NCBI RefSeq assembly: GCF_000444995.1
Contig: NC_022041.1
Span: 91,001-155,000 of the forward strand
DNA length: 64,000 bases
From: Paracoccus aminophilus JCM 7686
GTDB taxonomy: Bacteria > Pseudomonadota > Alphaproteobacteria > Rhodobacterales > Rhodobacteraceae
Direction of reading: 5' to 3'
Below, in pieces: positions 50,580 through 61,858 of the stretch (position 1 is its first letter; the number at the start of each line of letters is the position of its first letter). The notes beneath the pieces are model-generated. The model ran no database searches and had not been told where the DNA came from. It was given only the letters and a program-made list of their open reading frames with translations. Both the position numbers and the translations under genes were made by a program.

Positions 50580-52687
50580 AGGCCGAACTCGATTATCATG
50601 CGCTGAACGCGATGCTGAACCTCTATGACAATGAGGGCAACATCCGCTTTGACGCCGACCGCAAGGCGGCGCATCAATATTTCCTCCAGCATGTGAACCA
50701 GAACACCGTGTTCTTCCACTCGCTGGACGAGAAGCTCGATTATCTGGTCGAGGAAGGCTATTACGAGGCCGAGGTTCTGGACCAATATTCCAAGAACTTC
50801 ATGCGCCAGATCTGGGACGAGGCTTACCGCAAGAAGTTCCGCTTCCCGACCTTCCTCGGCGCGTTCAAATATTACACCTCCTATACACTGAAGACCCGCG
50901 ACGGTCAGCGCTATCTCGAGCGTTATGAGGACCGCGTCGTCATGGTCTCGCTGGCGCTGGCGCGCGGCGATGAAAAGCTGGCGACCCGCTTCATGGATGA
51001 GATCCTTTCGGGGCGCTTCCAGCCGGCAACGCCGACCTTTCTCAATGCCGGGAAGAAATCGCGCGGCGAGCTGATTTCCTGCTTCCTGCTGCGCATCGAA
51101 GACAACATGGAATCGATCGGCCGCTCGATCAACTCGTCCTTGCAGCTCTCGAAGCGCGGCGGCGGCGTGGCCTTGATGCTGACCAATATCCGCGAATCCG
51201 GCGCACCGATCAAAGGTATCGAGAACCAGTCCTCGGGCGTCATCCCGGTGATGAAACTGCTGGAAGACAGCTTCTCCTACGCGAACCAGCTTGGCGCGCG
51301 TCAGGGTGCGGGCGCGGTCTATCTGAACGCTCACCACCCCGATATCCTGCGGTTCCTCGACACCAAGCGCGAGAACGCCGACGAGAAGATCCGCATCAAG
51401 ACGCTGTCTTTGGGCGTGGTCATTCCCGATGTGACCTTCGATCTGGCGAAGAAGAACGAGGATATGTATCTCTTCTCGCCCCATGACGTGCAGAAGGTCT
51501 ACGGCGTCCCCTTCTCGGAAATCTCGGTCACCGAGAAATATCAAGAGATGGTCGACGACAAGCGCATCAAGAAGAAAAAGATCAACGCCCGCGCCTTCTT
51601 CCAGACGCTGGCCGAGATCCAGTTCGAGAGCGGCTATCCCTATATCATGTTCGAAGACACGGTGAACAAAGCCAACCCGATCGACGGGCGCATCACCATG
51701 TCGAACCTCTGCTCGGAAATCCTGCAGGTCAATGAGGCCTCGGAGTTCAGCGAAGATCTGAGCTATTCCAAGATGGGCACGGATATTTCCTGCAACCTCG
51801 GCTCGCTGAATATCGCGGCAACGATGGACGGCCCGGATTTCGGCGCCACCGTCGAAGCGGCAATCCGCGCGCTGACGGCAGTGTCGGAAATGTCGGCAAT
51901 CGAATCCGTCCCCTCGATCCGGCGCGGCAATGACGAGGCCCATGCGGTCGGTCTTGGCCAGATGAACCTGCACGGCTTCCTCGCCCGCGAGCGCATCCAT
52001 TACGGCTCGCCCGAAGGCGTCGAGTTCACCAGCGTCTATTTCGCCGCCATCGCCTATCACGCGATCCGCGCCTCGAACCTGATCGCGCGCGAAAAAGGCG
52101 AGACTTTCAAGGGCTTCGAGAAATCGAAATATGCCGATGGCTCGTTCTTCGCAAAATATACCGAACAGGACTGGCTGCCGGTCTCGGAGGAGGTCGTGCG
52201 CGTCTTTGACGGCATCGAGCTGCCGACCCGTGAGGATTGGGCCGCGCTGAAGGCGGATGTGATGGCGCATGGCCTTTACAACCGCAACCTGCAAGCGGTG
52301 CCGCCGACCGGCTCGATCAGCTATATCAACAACTCGACCAGCTCGATCCACCCGATCGTGGCCAAGATCGAGATCCGCAAGGAAGGCAAGATCGGGCGCG
52401 TCTATTATCCGGCGGCTTTCATGAACAATGAAAACCTCGAATATTACCGCGACGCCTATGAAATCGGCCCCGAGAAAATTATCGACACCTATGCGGCGGC
52501 GACCGAGCACGTCGACCAAGGCTTGTCGCTGACGCTGTTCTTCCCGGCCGAGGCCACGACCCGCGACATCAACAAGGCGCAGATTTATGCGTGGAAGAAG
52601 GGGATCAAGACGATCTACTACATCCGCCTGCGCCAGACCGCGCTGGAAGGCACCGAGATTCAGGGCTGCGTGTCCTGCTCGCTCTGA
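50561..52687 (+). CDS. nrdE: Class Ib ribonucleoside-diphosphate reductase alpha subunit NrdE
   Basis: A 708-residue catalytic subunit reducing ribonucleoside diphosphates. There is no N-terminal ATP-cone, as expected for class Ib. Active-site text 'CNLGSLNIA' near 411, radical-transfer Tyr pair in the last 30 residues ('KTIYYIRLR') and the C-terminal thiol pair CVSC three residues from the end, which is re-reduced by NrdH. ATG 50561 inside nrdI gives a good fit to the family N-terminus. Regulation presumably through the upstream riboswitch. Confidence 0.96.
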   Translation: MLDNGVKAELDYHALNAMLNLYDNEGNIRFDADRKAAHQYFLQHVNQNTVFFHSLDEKLDYLVEEGYYEAEVLDQYSKNFMRQIWDEAYRKKFRFPTFLGAFKYYTSYTLKTRDGQRYLERYEDRVVMVSLALARGDEKLATRFMDEILSGRFQPATPTFLNAGKKSRGELISCFLLRIEDNMESIGRSINSSLQLSKRGGGVALMLTNIRESGAPIKGIENQSSGVIPVMKLLEDSFSYANQLGARQGAGAVYLNAHHPDILRFLDTKRENADEKIRIKTLSLGVVIPDVTFDLAKKNEDMYLFSPHDVQKVYGVPFSEISVTEKYQEMVDDKRIKKKKINARAFFQTLAEIQFESGYPYIMFEDTVNKANPIDGRITMSNLCSEILQVNEASEFSEDLSYSKMGTDISCNLGSLNIAATMDGPDFGATVEAAIRALTAVSEMSAIESVPSIRRGNDEAHAVGLGQMNLHGFLARERIHYGSPEGVEFTSVYFAAIAYHAIRASNLIAREKGETFKGFEKSKYADGSFFAKYTEQDWLPVSEEVVRVFDGIELPTREDWAALKADVMAHGLYNRNLQAVPPTGSISYINNSTSSIHPIVAKIEIRKEGKIGRVYYPAAFMNNENLEYYRDAYEIGPEKIIDTYAAATEHVDQGLSLTLFFPAEATTRDINKAQIYAWKKGIKTIYYIRLRQTALEGTEIQGCVSCSL

Positions 52688-52741
52688 GCCACGTCATGAC
52701 GCCGGGGGCTGTCTGCCCCCGGACCCCTGAGGATATTTTGA

Positions 52742-53734
<993 letters not shown>

Positions 53735-53788
53735 TCCTGTCTTTCATGAGGAAATATCCTCGGGGGTGAATTGCGGCGAAGCTGCAAG

Positions 53789-53816
53789 AGGGGGCGGACA
53801 GCCCCCTTTCCTTTTC
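53789..53816 (+). terminator. Intrinsic terminator after nrdF
   Basis: AGGGGGC (53789-53795) / GCCCCCT (53801-53807), GGACA loop, then TTCCTTTTCC. Confidence 0.78.
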
Positions 53817-53817
53817 C

Positions 53818-55449
53818 TCAGCCCAGATCCTTCACCATGCCGCGCAGGACATATTTCTGGATCTTGCCGGTCGAGGTTTTGGGCAGATCCGTAAAGACCA
53901 CAGTTTTCGGCACTTTGAACCGCGCCATATTCTCGCGGCAGAAGGCGATGATCTCGGCTTCCGTCGCGGTTTTTCCGGGCTTCAGCGTGATGAAGGCACA
54001 GGGCGTTTCGCCCCAGGTCTCGTCAGGGCGCGCGACCACGGCGGCTTCCATGACAGCAGGATGGCGGTAAAGCACGTCCTCGACCTCGATCGAGGAAATA
54101 TTCTCGCCGCCCGAGATGATGATGTCCTTCGAGCGGTCCTTGATCTCGATATAGCCGTCCTTATGCATGACCGCGAGATCACCCGAGGCGAACCAGCCGC
54201 CGCGAAAGGCCTTGGCGGTTGCCGAGGGGTTCTTGAGATAGCCCTTCATCACATTATTGCCGCGCATGAAGATCTCGCCGATGCTCTCGCCATCCGCGGG
54301 TAGCGGCGCGAGGGTTTCCGGGTCGGCGATCATCAGCTCGCCCAGCACCAGATTCTTGACCCCCTGACGAGCTTTCAGGCGCGAGATCTCGGCGGCGGGC
54401 AGGCTGTCCCATTCCGATTTCCAGGCGCAGATCACCGCCGGGCCATAGGTTTCAGTCAGGCCATAGACATGGGTGACCGCGATGCCCATCGCCTCCATCG
54501 CGGCAATGACGGCGGCGGGGGGCGGGGCGCCTGCGGTCATCACCTTGATCTGATGGGTGAAGGTCTTGAGCGCATCCGGAGCATTGGCCAGCATATTGAG
54601 CACGATCGGCGCGCCGCAGAAATGGCTGACCTTCTCGGTCTCGATCAGGCGAAAAATCGGCTCGGCCCGCACGGCGCGCAGGCAGATATTGACCCCGGCA
54701 TTGGCGGCAATCGTCCAGGGGAAGCACCAGCCGTTGCAGTGAAACATCGGCAGCGTCCAGAGATAGCGCGCGTGGTTCGGCATCTCCCAGGCATTGATAT
54801 GTTGGGCGGCATTCAGCGCCGCGCCGCGGTGGTGATAGACGACGCCCTTCGGGTCTCCGGTCGTGCCCGAGGTATAGTTGAGGCTGATCGCGTCCCATTC
54901 GCTCTCGGGCAGATGCCAGTCGAAGGCCGGATCGCCCTCGGCCAGAAGCGCCTCATAGGTGAGCTGGCCGAGGGGGCGGCCGCCGGGGAAGCTCGCGTCC
55001 TCAATGTCGATCACCAGCATGTCGGGACGGTTCGCGAGCGCGATCGCGCGCGCCGCGGTTTCGGAAAACTCGGGATCGACGAACAGCGCCTTCGCCTCGC
55101 CGTGGTTGAGAATGAAGGCGATGGTTTCGGCATCGAGGCGCGTGTTGATCGCATTGAGCACCGCGCCGGTCATCGGCACCGAGAAATGCGCTTCGAAGAT
55201 CTCGGGAATATTGGCCGCGAGCACCGCAATCGTATCGCCCCGGCCAAAGCCCCGGGCGGCCAGGGCGCCCGCCATCTGGCGGCAGCGGCGGTAGGTGTCG
55301 CCCCAGGTCTGGCGGCGGCTTTCATAGACGATGGCGGGATAATCGGGATAGACGGCGGCGGTGCGTTCCAGAAAGCGCAGCGGGCTCAATTGCTCGAAAT
55401 TGGCCGGGCCCGCATCGAGGGCCTGATCATAGATCGTGTTCCGTTGCAT
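53818..55449 (-). CDS. Acyl-CoA synthetase (AMP-binding), possibly DmdB-like
   Basis: A 543-residue adenylate-forming enzyme that activates a carboxylic acid with ATP and CoA. P-loop-like motif '[11 protein letters not shown]' (192-202), 'YGLTETYGP' near 340, '[18 protein letters not shown]' near 430 and the catalytic Lys in 'TSTGKIQKY' near 530. ATG 55449 follows a perfect AGGAGG. Length and text resemble medium-chain and 3-methylmercaptopropionyl-CoA ligases (DmdB) of Rhodobacterales, but no other dmd gene is present here. Converges on the nrd operon. Confidence 0.85.
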   Translation of the reverse strand: MQRNTIYDQALDAGPANFEQLSPLRFLERTAAVYPDYPAIVYESRRQTWGDTYRRCRQMAGALAARGFGRGDTIAVLAANIPEIFEAHFSVPMTGAVLNAINTRLDAETIAFILNHGEAKALFVDPEFSETAARAIALANRPDMLVIDIEDASFPGGRPLGQLTYEALLAEGDPAFDWHLPESEWDAISLNYTSGTTGDPKGVVYHHRGAALNAAQHINAWEMPNHARYLWTLPMFHCNGWCFPWTIAANAGVNICLRAVRAEPIFRLIETEKVSHFCGAPIVLNMLANAPDALKTFTHQIKVMTAGAPPPAAVIAAMEAMGIAVTHVYGLTETYGPAVICAWKSEWDSLPAAEISRLKARQGVKNLVLGELMIADPETLAPLPADGESIGEIFMRGNNVMKGYLKNPSATAKAFRGGWFASGDLAVMHKDGYIEIKDRSKDIIISGGENISSIEVEDVLYRHPAVMEAAVVARPDETWGETPCAFITLKPGKTATEAEIIAFCRENMARFKVPKTVVFTDLPKTSTGKIQKYVLRGMVKDLG

Positions 55450-55783
55450 CTTATCCTCCTCGCAGATCCGTCCCGTGGCGGGGGCCCCGGCCCGCGCCGC
55501 CACAGAGCCCAGTATTGCACGGCGCCACGCGATTTCCAGCCGTGCTGTCGGAGGATGCGGATCGCGGCGGGGCGGCGCAAGAGGGTCGGCAAAAGCGCGG
55601 TCTGGCCTTTTCGGGCGCGGGGCGGGGCGGCTCTGTCACCAAAACACAGCAGTCATCAGAGAATATTCGCCCGTTAAGGCCTTTTTCAGGGCCAGAAGGG
55701 CTTTGCGACCGAATTGCCTCTTGCCGAGCGTCCCGCCGCAACTGAATCTGAGTGCGATTGATCACTACTGGAGCCTGAGGCCC
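55450..55783 (+). other. 334-base gap, no gene seen
   Basis: Divergent promoter region of the acyl-CoA ligase and the TerC-CBS gene. No convincing frame, repeat or hairpin. GGAG at 55770-55773 is ten bases before the proposed GTG start of the right-hand gene. Confidence 0.4.
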
Positions 55784-57340
55784 GTGTTTTTTGAATGGAT
55801 GTCTGATCCCGCAGCCTGGGCGGGACTGGCAACTCTCGTCGTGCTCGAGATCGTGCTGGGGATCGACAACCTTGTCTTCATCGCCGTTCTTGCCGACAAA
55901 CTTCCCCCCGAGCAGCGTGACAAGGCGCGCAAGCTAGGACTTTCGCTGGCCTTGCTGATGCGTCTGGGGCTGCTGGCTTCGGTCGCCTGGATCGTCACGC
56001 TGACCCAACCGCTGTTCCACCTGATGGACCACCCTTTCTCGGGGCGGGACATCATCCTGATTCTCGGCGGTATTTTCCTGCTCTTCAAGGGCACGATGGA
56101 GCTGCACGAGCGGCTGGAGGGCCATAGCGAGCATAAATCCGGCAAGGTTTATCACGCGGTTTTCTGGCAGGTTTTGTTGCAAATCGTCATTCTGGACGCG
56201 GTTTTCTCGCTCGACAGCGTGATTACGGCGGTCGGCATGGTCAAACATCTGTCGGTGATGATGATCGCGGTCATCATTGCGGTGGGCGTGATGATGCTCT
56301 CGGCCAAAACGCTGATGGCCTTCGTTTCGCGTCATCCGACGGTGGTGATCCTGTGCCTTGGCTTCTTGATGATGATCGGTTTCTCGCTGATCGTCGAAGG
56401 CTTCGGCTTCCACATTCCCAAGGGCTATCTTTACGCGGCCATTGGCTTTTCTGTGCTGATCGAGGCGCTGAACCAGATCGGCAAGGCCAACCGCAATCGC
56501 TATGCGACGCGGGGCGATGTGCGTGACCGCACCGCCGAGGCCGTGCTGAAGCTGCTGGGCGGCAAGACCTCGCGGGTCGAGCTTGACGGAACCGCTTCGG
56601 TCATCGCGGCGCGTTCGGCTGAGGGGCAGGTCTTTGCCGTCGAAGAGCAAGAGATGATCCAGGGCGTGTTGTCCCTGGCCGACCGTCCTGCGGTCTCGAT
56701 CATGACGCCGCGGACCGAGATCGACTGGATCGATCTGGATCGCAGCCCCGACGAGATCCGCGCCCAGCTGCTGGACGAGGGCCATTCGCGCTATATCGTG
56801 GCGCGCGGCAATATCGAGCATTTCATCGGCATCGGCCTGACCAAGGATCTCTTGGCCGATATTCTGGAGAAGGGCGCGATCGACACCGAAAAGACCATCC
56901 GCCAGCCATTGATCCTGCACGAGCGCGTCACCGCTTTGCGTCTGATGGAGCAGTTGCGCGCCTCGAAGGTGAAATTCGCGGTGATCGTCGATGAATATGG
57001 CTCGCTCGAAGGGATCGTGACGCCTTCGGATCTGCTGGAGGCGATTGCGGGCGATTTCGCCGATGAGGACGAAGAGCCGCTGATGATGGAGCGGCAAGAG
57101 GACGGTTCGTGGATCGTGGACGGTTCACTGGATGTGCGCCGCGCCTCGACGCTTCTGGATGCGGATCTGTCCGATGACGCCGACCGCTATTCGACGCTGG
57201 CGGGCTATATCCTGTGGCAGCTCGGCACTTTGCCGAATGTCGGCGCGACGGTGCGGACGGGCGATCTTGAGCTCGTGGTGCATGAGCTGAACGGTCGCGC
57301 GATTTCCAAGGTCCATGTCAGCCGAAAATCCGCCGACTAG
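55784..57340 (+). CDS. TerC-family membrane protein with CBS pair and CorC/HlyC domain
   Basis: A 518-residue protein: TerC integral membrane region (about 1-235, '[22 protein letters not shown]' in two pieces, conserved Asp residues in DN and 'DAVFSLDSV'), CBS pair (about 300-420) and CorC_HlyC C-terminal domain (about 430-515). TerC-CBS proteins are linked to metal-ion (Mn, Ca) efflux or membrane-protein homeostasis. Start is GTG 55784, giving the family's usual N-terminus Phe-Phe-Glu-Trp-Met; ATG 55799 is the alternative. Ends at a strong TTCG-loop terminator. Confidence 0.86.
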   Translation: MFFEWMSDPAAWAGLATLVVLEIVLGIDNLVFIAVLADKLPPEQRDKARKLGLSLALLMRLGLLASVAWIVTLTQPLFHLMDHPFSGRDIILILGGIFLLFKGTMELHERLEGHSEHKSGKVYHAVFWQVLLQIVILDAVFSLDSVITAVGMVKHLSVMMIAVIIAVGVMMLSAKTLMAFVSRHPTVVILCLGFLMMIGFSLIVEGFGFHIPKGYLYAAIGFSVLIEALNQIGKANRNRYATRGDVRDRTAEAVLKLLGGKTSRVELDGTASVIAARSAEGQVFAVEEQEMIQGVLSLADRPAVSIMTPRTEIDWIDLDRSPDEIRAQLLDEGHSRYIVARGNIEHFIGIGLTKDLLADILEKGAIDTEKTIRQPLILHERVTALRLMEQLRASKVKFAVIVDEYGSLEGIVTPSDLLEAIAGDFADEDEEPLMMERQEDGSWIVDGSLDVRRASTLLDADLSDDADRYSTLAGYILWQLGTLPNVGATVRTGDLELVVHELNGRAISKVHVSRKSAD

Positions 57341-57357
57341 GTGGCAAGTTCCAGATG

Positions 57358-57383
57358 AAAAAGGCGGCTTCGGCCGCCTTTTT
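57358..57383. terminator. Bidirectional terminator with TTCG tetraloop
   Basis: AAAAAGGCGGC (57358-57368) / GCCGCCTTTTT (57373-57383), loop TTCG. Serves the TerC-CBS gene and the convergent aspartase gene. Confidence 0.9.
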
Positions 57384-57406
57384 CTTTGCCGCGAGGGCGC
57401 CGGTGG

Positions 57407-58798
57407 TCAGGCCGCGTTGCCCAGCACAGCCGAGGCCGAAAGCGCGGCATCGAGCGTGTCTTTCTCCATCAACTGCTCATCGAGCACGATCCGGGCGACG
57501 CCAAGGCCGGTTTCATGCGCGCGTTTCGCGACCTCGGTGGCGCGGACATAGCCGATATAGGGGGTCAGCGCGGTGACGATGCCGATGGATTGCTCGACCT
57601 TATGGCGCAGCGCGCCCGCATCGGCGGTAATGCCGCTGACGCAATTGCGCGCCAAGGTTTGCATCGCATGTTCGAGATGGCGGATCGAGCGCTCAAGACT
57701 CGCATAGATCACCGGCTCGAAGGCATTGAGCTGAAGCTGACCGCCCTCGGCTGCCAGCGTGACCGTGACATCGGCGCCGATCACCTCGAAACAGACCTGA
57801 TTGACGACCTCGGGGATGACCGGGTTGACCTTGCCCGGCATGATTGACGAGCCCGCCTGTTTCGCCGGAAGCGCGATATCGCCAAAGCCCGCCCGCGGCC
57901 CGCTGGACAAGAGCCGCAGGTCATTGGCGATTTTCGACAGCTTGATCGCCAGCCGTTTCAGCCCGCTTGAAACCGAGACAAAGGCGCCGGTGTCCTGGGT
58001 CGCGGCAATGCGATCCTCGGCCAGCGTCAGATCGAGGCGAGTGATCTGGCGCAGATGCACAACGGTCAGCTCGCCCAGCCGGGGATCGGCGGTGATGCCG
58101 GTGCCGATCGCGGTGCCGCCGAGATTGAGCACGCAAAGCTCGGCCTCGATCCGGCGCAAAGCGTGCCGCTCGGCGGCGATCATGGTCGCGAAGCTTGCAA
58201 ACTCCTGCCCGAGCGTCATCGGCACCGCATCTTGCAACTGCGTGCGACCCATCTTGATGATGCCCGCGAAGGCATGGGCGCGCTCGCGGAAGGCATGTTC
58301 GATTTCATCCATCGCGCTGTCGAGCCGGCGCAGGGCAAAGACCAGCGCGATTTTCAGCGCGCTTGGGTAAACGTCATTGGTGCTTTGGCCGAGATTCACA
58401 TGCTCGTTCGGATGCAGCAGGGCGTAATCGCCCTTGGCGTGACCGAGATGCTCCAGCGCCAGATTGGCGATGACCTCATTGGCGTTCATATTGCTGGAGG
58501 TGCCCGCGCCGCCCTGCACCAGATCGACGATGAACTGATCGTGCAGCGCGCCCTCGCGGATGTCCTGCGTGGCGCGGGCGATCGCCTCGGCCAGCGCGGG
58601 CGCAAGATGGCCAAGCTCTTCATTGGCCTTTGCCGCGGCTTCCTTGATTGCGGCAAGGGCGGCAACCAGTTCGGCCGACTGGCCGATCTGGCGCCCCGAG
58701 ATCGGGAAATTCTCGACCGCGCGCAGAGTGTGGACGCCCCAATAGGCGCTTTCCGGGATCTCGCGATCGCCAATCAGGTCGTGTTCTGTTCTGCTCAT
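57407..58798 (-). CDS. aspA: Aspartate ammonia-lyase
   Basis: A 463-residue homotetrameric lyase converting aspartate to fumarate and ammonia. Fumarase/aspartase motifs: 'GAGTSSNMNANEV' (98-110), 'HVNLGQSTND' (133-142), 'MGRTQLQDAVPMTLGQEF' (183-200) and the signature loop GSSIMPGKVNP (316-326) with the catalytic serine. The N-terminus 'EHDLIGDREIPESAYWGVHT' resembles E. coli AspA more than FumC. ATG 58798 is used; the open frame extends 96 codons upstream with no homologous text. Typical family length 460-480. Confidence 0.9.
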   Translation of the reverse strand: MSRTEHDLIGDREIPESAYWGVHTLRAVENFPISGRQIGQSAELVAALAAIKEAAAKANEELGHLAPALAEAIARATQDIREGALHDQFIVDLVQGGAGTSSNMNANEVIANLALEHLGHAKGDYALLHPNEHVNLGQSTNDVYPSALKIALVFALRRLDSAMDEIEHAFRERAHAFAGIIKMGRTQLQDAVPMTLGQEFASFATMIAAERHALRRIEAELCVLNLGGTAIGTGITADPRLGELTVVHLRQITRLDLTLAEDRIAATQDTGAFVSVSSGLKRLAIKLSKIANDLRLLSSGPRAGFGDIALPAKQAGSSIMPGKVNPVIPEVVNQVCFEVIGADVTVTLAAEGGQLQLNAFEPVIYASLERSIRHLEHAMQTLARNCVSGITADAGALRHKVEQSIGIVTALTPYIGYVRATEVAKRAHETGLGVARIVLDEQLMEKDTLDAALSASAVLGNAA

Positions 58799-59064
58799 GT
58801 TTCGCCTCGTCTTCCAGATCTCGGTCCCCGGGGTCGTTTTTTCCGGGCTTTTTTCCTGAGACAGAGATGGCGATCCGCGCGGGAAATCGCCAATGCCGTT
58901 TCGGAATGACCCATGCGCGCGGCGATAGCCGCAACCGCTTGTGGCGGGCGCCGGGGCCGGGCGCGCGCGGGGCTGATTTTGAAAGCAAGATCTGGATAGC
59001 GCCGGGCGGGCGGCGGTGCGATGAAGAGCACAGACAACCGCCCACGCGGCACGACGAGGTTCAG

Positions 59065-60012
59065 ATGGCCGAGACCCAGACAGCACAGATTTCCACCTCC
59101 CGGCCGATGAGCGGCGCCGAATGGGCCATGCTGGCCACTCTGGCCGCGATCTGGGGATGTTCCTTCCTCTTCAATGCCTTGGCGATCCCGGATCTGCCGA
59201 TCCTCTTGATCGTTACTTTGCGCGTCGGGCTGGCGGCGGCGGCGCTGCTGGCCTTCATGGCGCTGAGCGGGCAGCGCCTGCCCAAAGGCCGCGCGGTCTG
59301 GACCGCCTTCTTCACCATGGGGCTTTTCAACAATGCGCTGCCCTTTTCGCTGATCGTCGCCGGGCAGCAGCATATCCCGGCGGGCGTGGCCTCGATCCTC
59401 AACGCAACGACGCCGCTTTTTACCGTTCTGTTCGCTCATGTTCTGACGGCGGACGAGCGGCTCAATCCGGGCAAAGTCGCGGGCGTGGCGATCGGCTTTC
59501 TGGGCGTGGCGGCAATGATCGGCGGCGATGCGGTGCGCGCGCTTGGCAGCGATCTGATCGCGCAGCTTTGCTGTCTGGGCGCGGCGGTTTCCTATGCCGG
59601 GGCCGCGATCTATGGCCGCCGCTTTCGCCGGATGGGCGTGACTCCGATGGCGACGGCTGCCGGGTCCTTGTTCGGGGCGAGCGTTTTGCTGACGCCGGTG
59701 ATGCTGGTGATCGACCAGCCCTGGAGCCCGCCCGCGCCGGGCCTGACGGCGGTTCTCGCGGTGCTGGGGCTCGCGCTGATTTCGACCGCCTTCGCCTATG
59801 TGCTTTATTACCGCATTCTGGCGACGGCGGGCGCGGTCAATGTCGGATTGGTGACCTTTCTGGTCCCGGCCTGCGCCATCCTGCTGGGCATCGTGGTTCT
59901 GGGCGAGCATCTTGCGCCGCGTCATGTGCTGGGCATGGTGCTGATCGGGATGGGCCTTGCGGCGATCGACGGGCGGCTTTTGCGGCGCTTCACGGCGTGG
60001 CGGATGTCGTGA
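59065..60012 (+). CDS. EamA/DMT-family transporter (RhaT-like)
   Basis: A 315-residue permease with ten predicted helices in two EamA repeats (about 15-150 and 165-300). The second ends with 'VLGEHLAPRHVLGMVLIGMGLA'. Drug/metabolite exporters of this type move amino acids or other metabolites; the substrate is unknown. ATG 59065 is selected as the first Met before helix 1; the frame upstream is open but unlikely to be coding. The 266-base gap before it holds only short T-rich runs (58837-58857). Confidence 0.82.
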   Translation: MAETQTAQISTSRPMSGAEWAMLATLAAIWGCSFLFNALAIPDLPILLIVTLRVGLAAAALLAFMALSGQRLPKGRAVWTAFFTMGLFNNALPFSLIVAGQQHIPAGVASILNATTPLFTVLFAHVLTADERLNPGKVAGVAIGFLGVAAMIGGDAVRALGSDLIAQLCCLGAAVSYAGAAIYGRRFRRMGVTPMATAAGSLFGASVLLTPVMLVIDQPWSPPAPGLTAVLAVLGLALISTAFAYVLYYRILATAGAVNVGLVTFLVPACAILLGIVVLGEHLAPRHVLGMVLIGMGLAAIDGRLLRRFTAWRMS

Positions 60013-60134
60013 GCGGCGGCTTCGTCTCGAGGATGGCGCGGTTCTGTCGGGTATTTGGATGATGAAGAAAGGCGCTGGCGTTGTCTCTGACGCGTGGCCT
60101 GTGCTATCGGGCGACGGGGTCTGAGGAGGCGCGC

Positions 60135-61265
60135 GTGATCCTTTGCGAATTCGGTCCGGATGGGCAGGCGGTTCTGTTTCAAGAGGCAAGCGAGCTGATC
60201 GTGGCGCTTCGGCCCGAGGAGGTCGTGCCCGCGCTGGCGCGGCTGGATGCGGCGCGGGCTGCGGGCAAATGGGTTGCGGGCTGGATGTCCTATGAGGCGG
60301 GCTACGCTTTGGAGGAGGTTTTGCTGGCGCAGATGCCGGCCGAGCGTGACGGGCCTTTGCTGGTTTTCGGGATTTACGACGGGCCGGTTTCGGCGGCCGG
60401 ATTTGCCTTTCCGCAAGAAGAGGTGCGGCTTGCGCCCTTGCATCCCGAGGTCTCTCCCGAGGATTATGCCGGGGCCTTTGCTCGCACGCTCGATTATATT
60501 GCCGCCGGGGATTGCTATCAGATCAATCTGACCTTTCCGCTGACCAGCCGTCTTGAGGCCGGATCGGCGCTGGGGCTTTACGGCGCGCTCGCGGCGCGTC
60601 AGCCGGTGGGCTATGGCGCTTATGCCGATCTGGGCGTCGGGCCGGTGGTGGTGTCGCGCTCGCCCGAGCTCTTCGTGCGGCTGGATGCGGCGGGCGCGAT
60701 CGAGGCGCGGCCGATGAAGGGCACGGCGCCGCGCGATCCCGATCCCGAGGTCGATGCGGCCTTGGCGGCGGGGCTCGCGGCTTCCGAGAAGAATCGCGCG
60801 GAAAACCTGATGATCGTCGATCTTTTGCGCAATGATATTGCGCGGATCTCTAAGGTCGGTTCGGTCAAGGTGCCCGAGCTTTTCGCGGTCGATACCTTTG
60901 CCACGTTGCATCAGATGTCGTCACGCGTGGTCGGGCAATTGGCCGCGCCCGCCGATCTTCTTGGCGTGATGCGGGCGCTTTTTCCCTGCGGCTCGATCAC
61001 CGGGGCGCCGAAAATCCGCGCGATGGAGATCATCCGCGAGGTCGAGCCCTTCCCGCGCGGCGTCTATTGCGGCACCTTTGGCTGGATGGCGCCCGATGGC
61101 GCGGCGGCGTTTTCGGTGACGATCCGGACGCTCTCGGTCTGGCCGGACGGGCGGGTGGTGCTGAATGTCGGCGGCGGCATCGTGCAGGATTCGACCTGCG
61201 CCAGCGAATGGGAGGAGGCGCTATGGAAAGCGCGTTACGTGCAGGATCTGGTGCGCCCGGCCTGA
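60135..61265 (+). CDS. pabB: Aminodeoxychorismate synthase component I (PabB)
   Basis: A 376-residue chorismate-binding enzyme making 4-amino-4-deoxychorismate for folate. Visible motifs: 'GDCYQINLTFPL' near 125, 'MKGTAPRD' near 195, 'DLLRNDIARIS' near 230 and 'FPCGSITGAPKIRAMEII' near 285-302. It lacks the PabA amidotransferase part, which must be elsewhere. GTG 60135 is chosen because GAGGAGG lies just before; a TTG 18 codons upstream is possible. Overlaps pabC by 43 bases. Confidence 0.9.
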   Translation: MILCEFGPDGQAVLFQEASELIVALRPEEVVPALARLDAARAAGKWVAGWMSYEAGYALEEVLLAQMPAERDGPLLVFGIYDGPVSAAGFAFPQEEVRLAPLHPEVSPEDYAGAFARTLDYIAAGDCYQINLTFPLTSRLEAGSALGLYGALAARQPVGYGAYADLGVGPVVVSRSPELFVRLDAAGAIEARPMKGTAPRDPDPEVDAALAAGLAASEKNRAENLMIVDLLRNDIARISKVGSVKVPELFAVDTFATLHQMSSRVVGQLAAPADLLGVMRALFPCGSITGAPKIRAMEIIREVEPFPRGVYCGTFGWMAPDGAAAFSVTIRTLSVWPDGRVVLNVGGGIVQDSTCASEWEEALWKARYVQDLVRPA

Positions 61266-61858
61266 AGCTGATCGAGACCGCTTTGTGGGACGGGGCCGCC
61301 TGTCCCCGGCTGGACGGACATCTCGCGCGGCTGGTGCGGAGTGCCGCGGCGCTTGGCTGGCCCTGCGATCCCGATGCTGCGCGCGCAGCCCTGACCGGGC
61401 CTTCGGGCGAGGCGGCGCGGCTTCGGCTGACGCTTGACGCCACCGGCGCGCTCGAGATCACCCGCGCCGCTTTGCCGCCCTCGCCTGCAGAGTGGCGGCT
61501 GGGGCTTGCGCAAGCGCGGCTGTCCTCGGGCGATCCTTGGCTGCGGCTGAAAACCACGCGGCGCGAGATCTATGATCGCGCGCGCGCCGGGATGGGCGAG
61601 GGGATCGACGAGCTGCTCTTTCTCAATGAGCGCGGCGAGATCTGCGACGGGACCATTACGACGCTGTTCTTTGACCGGGGCGCGGGGCTTTGCACGCCGC
61701 CGCTTTCGTCGGGGCTGCTTGCCGGGGTGCTGCGCGCCGAGATGCTGGGGAATGGCATCTGTCGCGAGGAGATCTTGCTGGCGGAAGATCTGCCTCGCGT
61801 TCAGCTCTGGGTCGGCAATGCGCTGCGCGGGATGATGCCCGCGGTCTGGCGCGGCTAG
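61223..61858 (+). CDS. pabC: Class IV aminotransferase, aminodeoxychorismate lyase-like (PabC)
   Basis: A 211-residue PLP enzyme, short for the family (PabC about 270). The PLP lysine is in 'RLKTTRREIYDRA' and 'NERGEICDGTITTLFF' supplies the phosphate-binding region. With PabB it would complete 4-aminobenzoate synthesis. GGAGGAGG is five bases before ATG 61223, inside pabB, so the two are coupled. The N-terminal beta-strand region is abbreviated, a feature of a rhodobacterial subgroup. Confidence 0.82.
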   Translation: MESALRAGSGAPGLKLIETALWDGAACPRLDGHLARLVRSAAALGWPCDPDAARAALTGPSGEAARLRLTLDATGALEITRAALPPSPAEWRLGLAQARLSSGDPWLRLKTTRREIYDRARAGMGEGIDELLFLNERGEICDGTITTLFFDRGAGLCTPPLSSGLLAGVLRAEMLGNGICREEILLAEDLPRVQLWVGNALRGMMPAVWRG

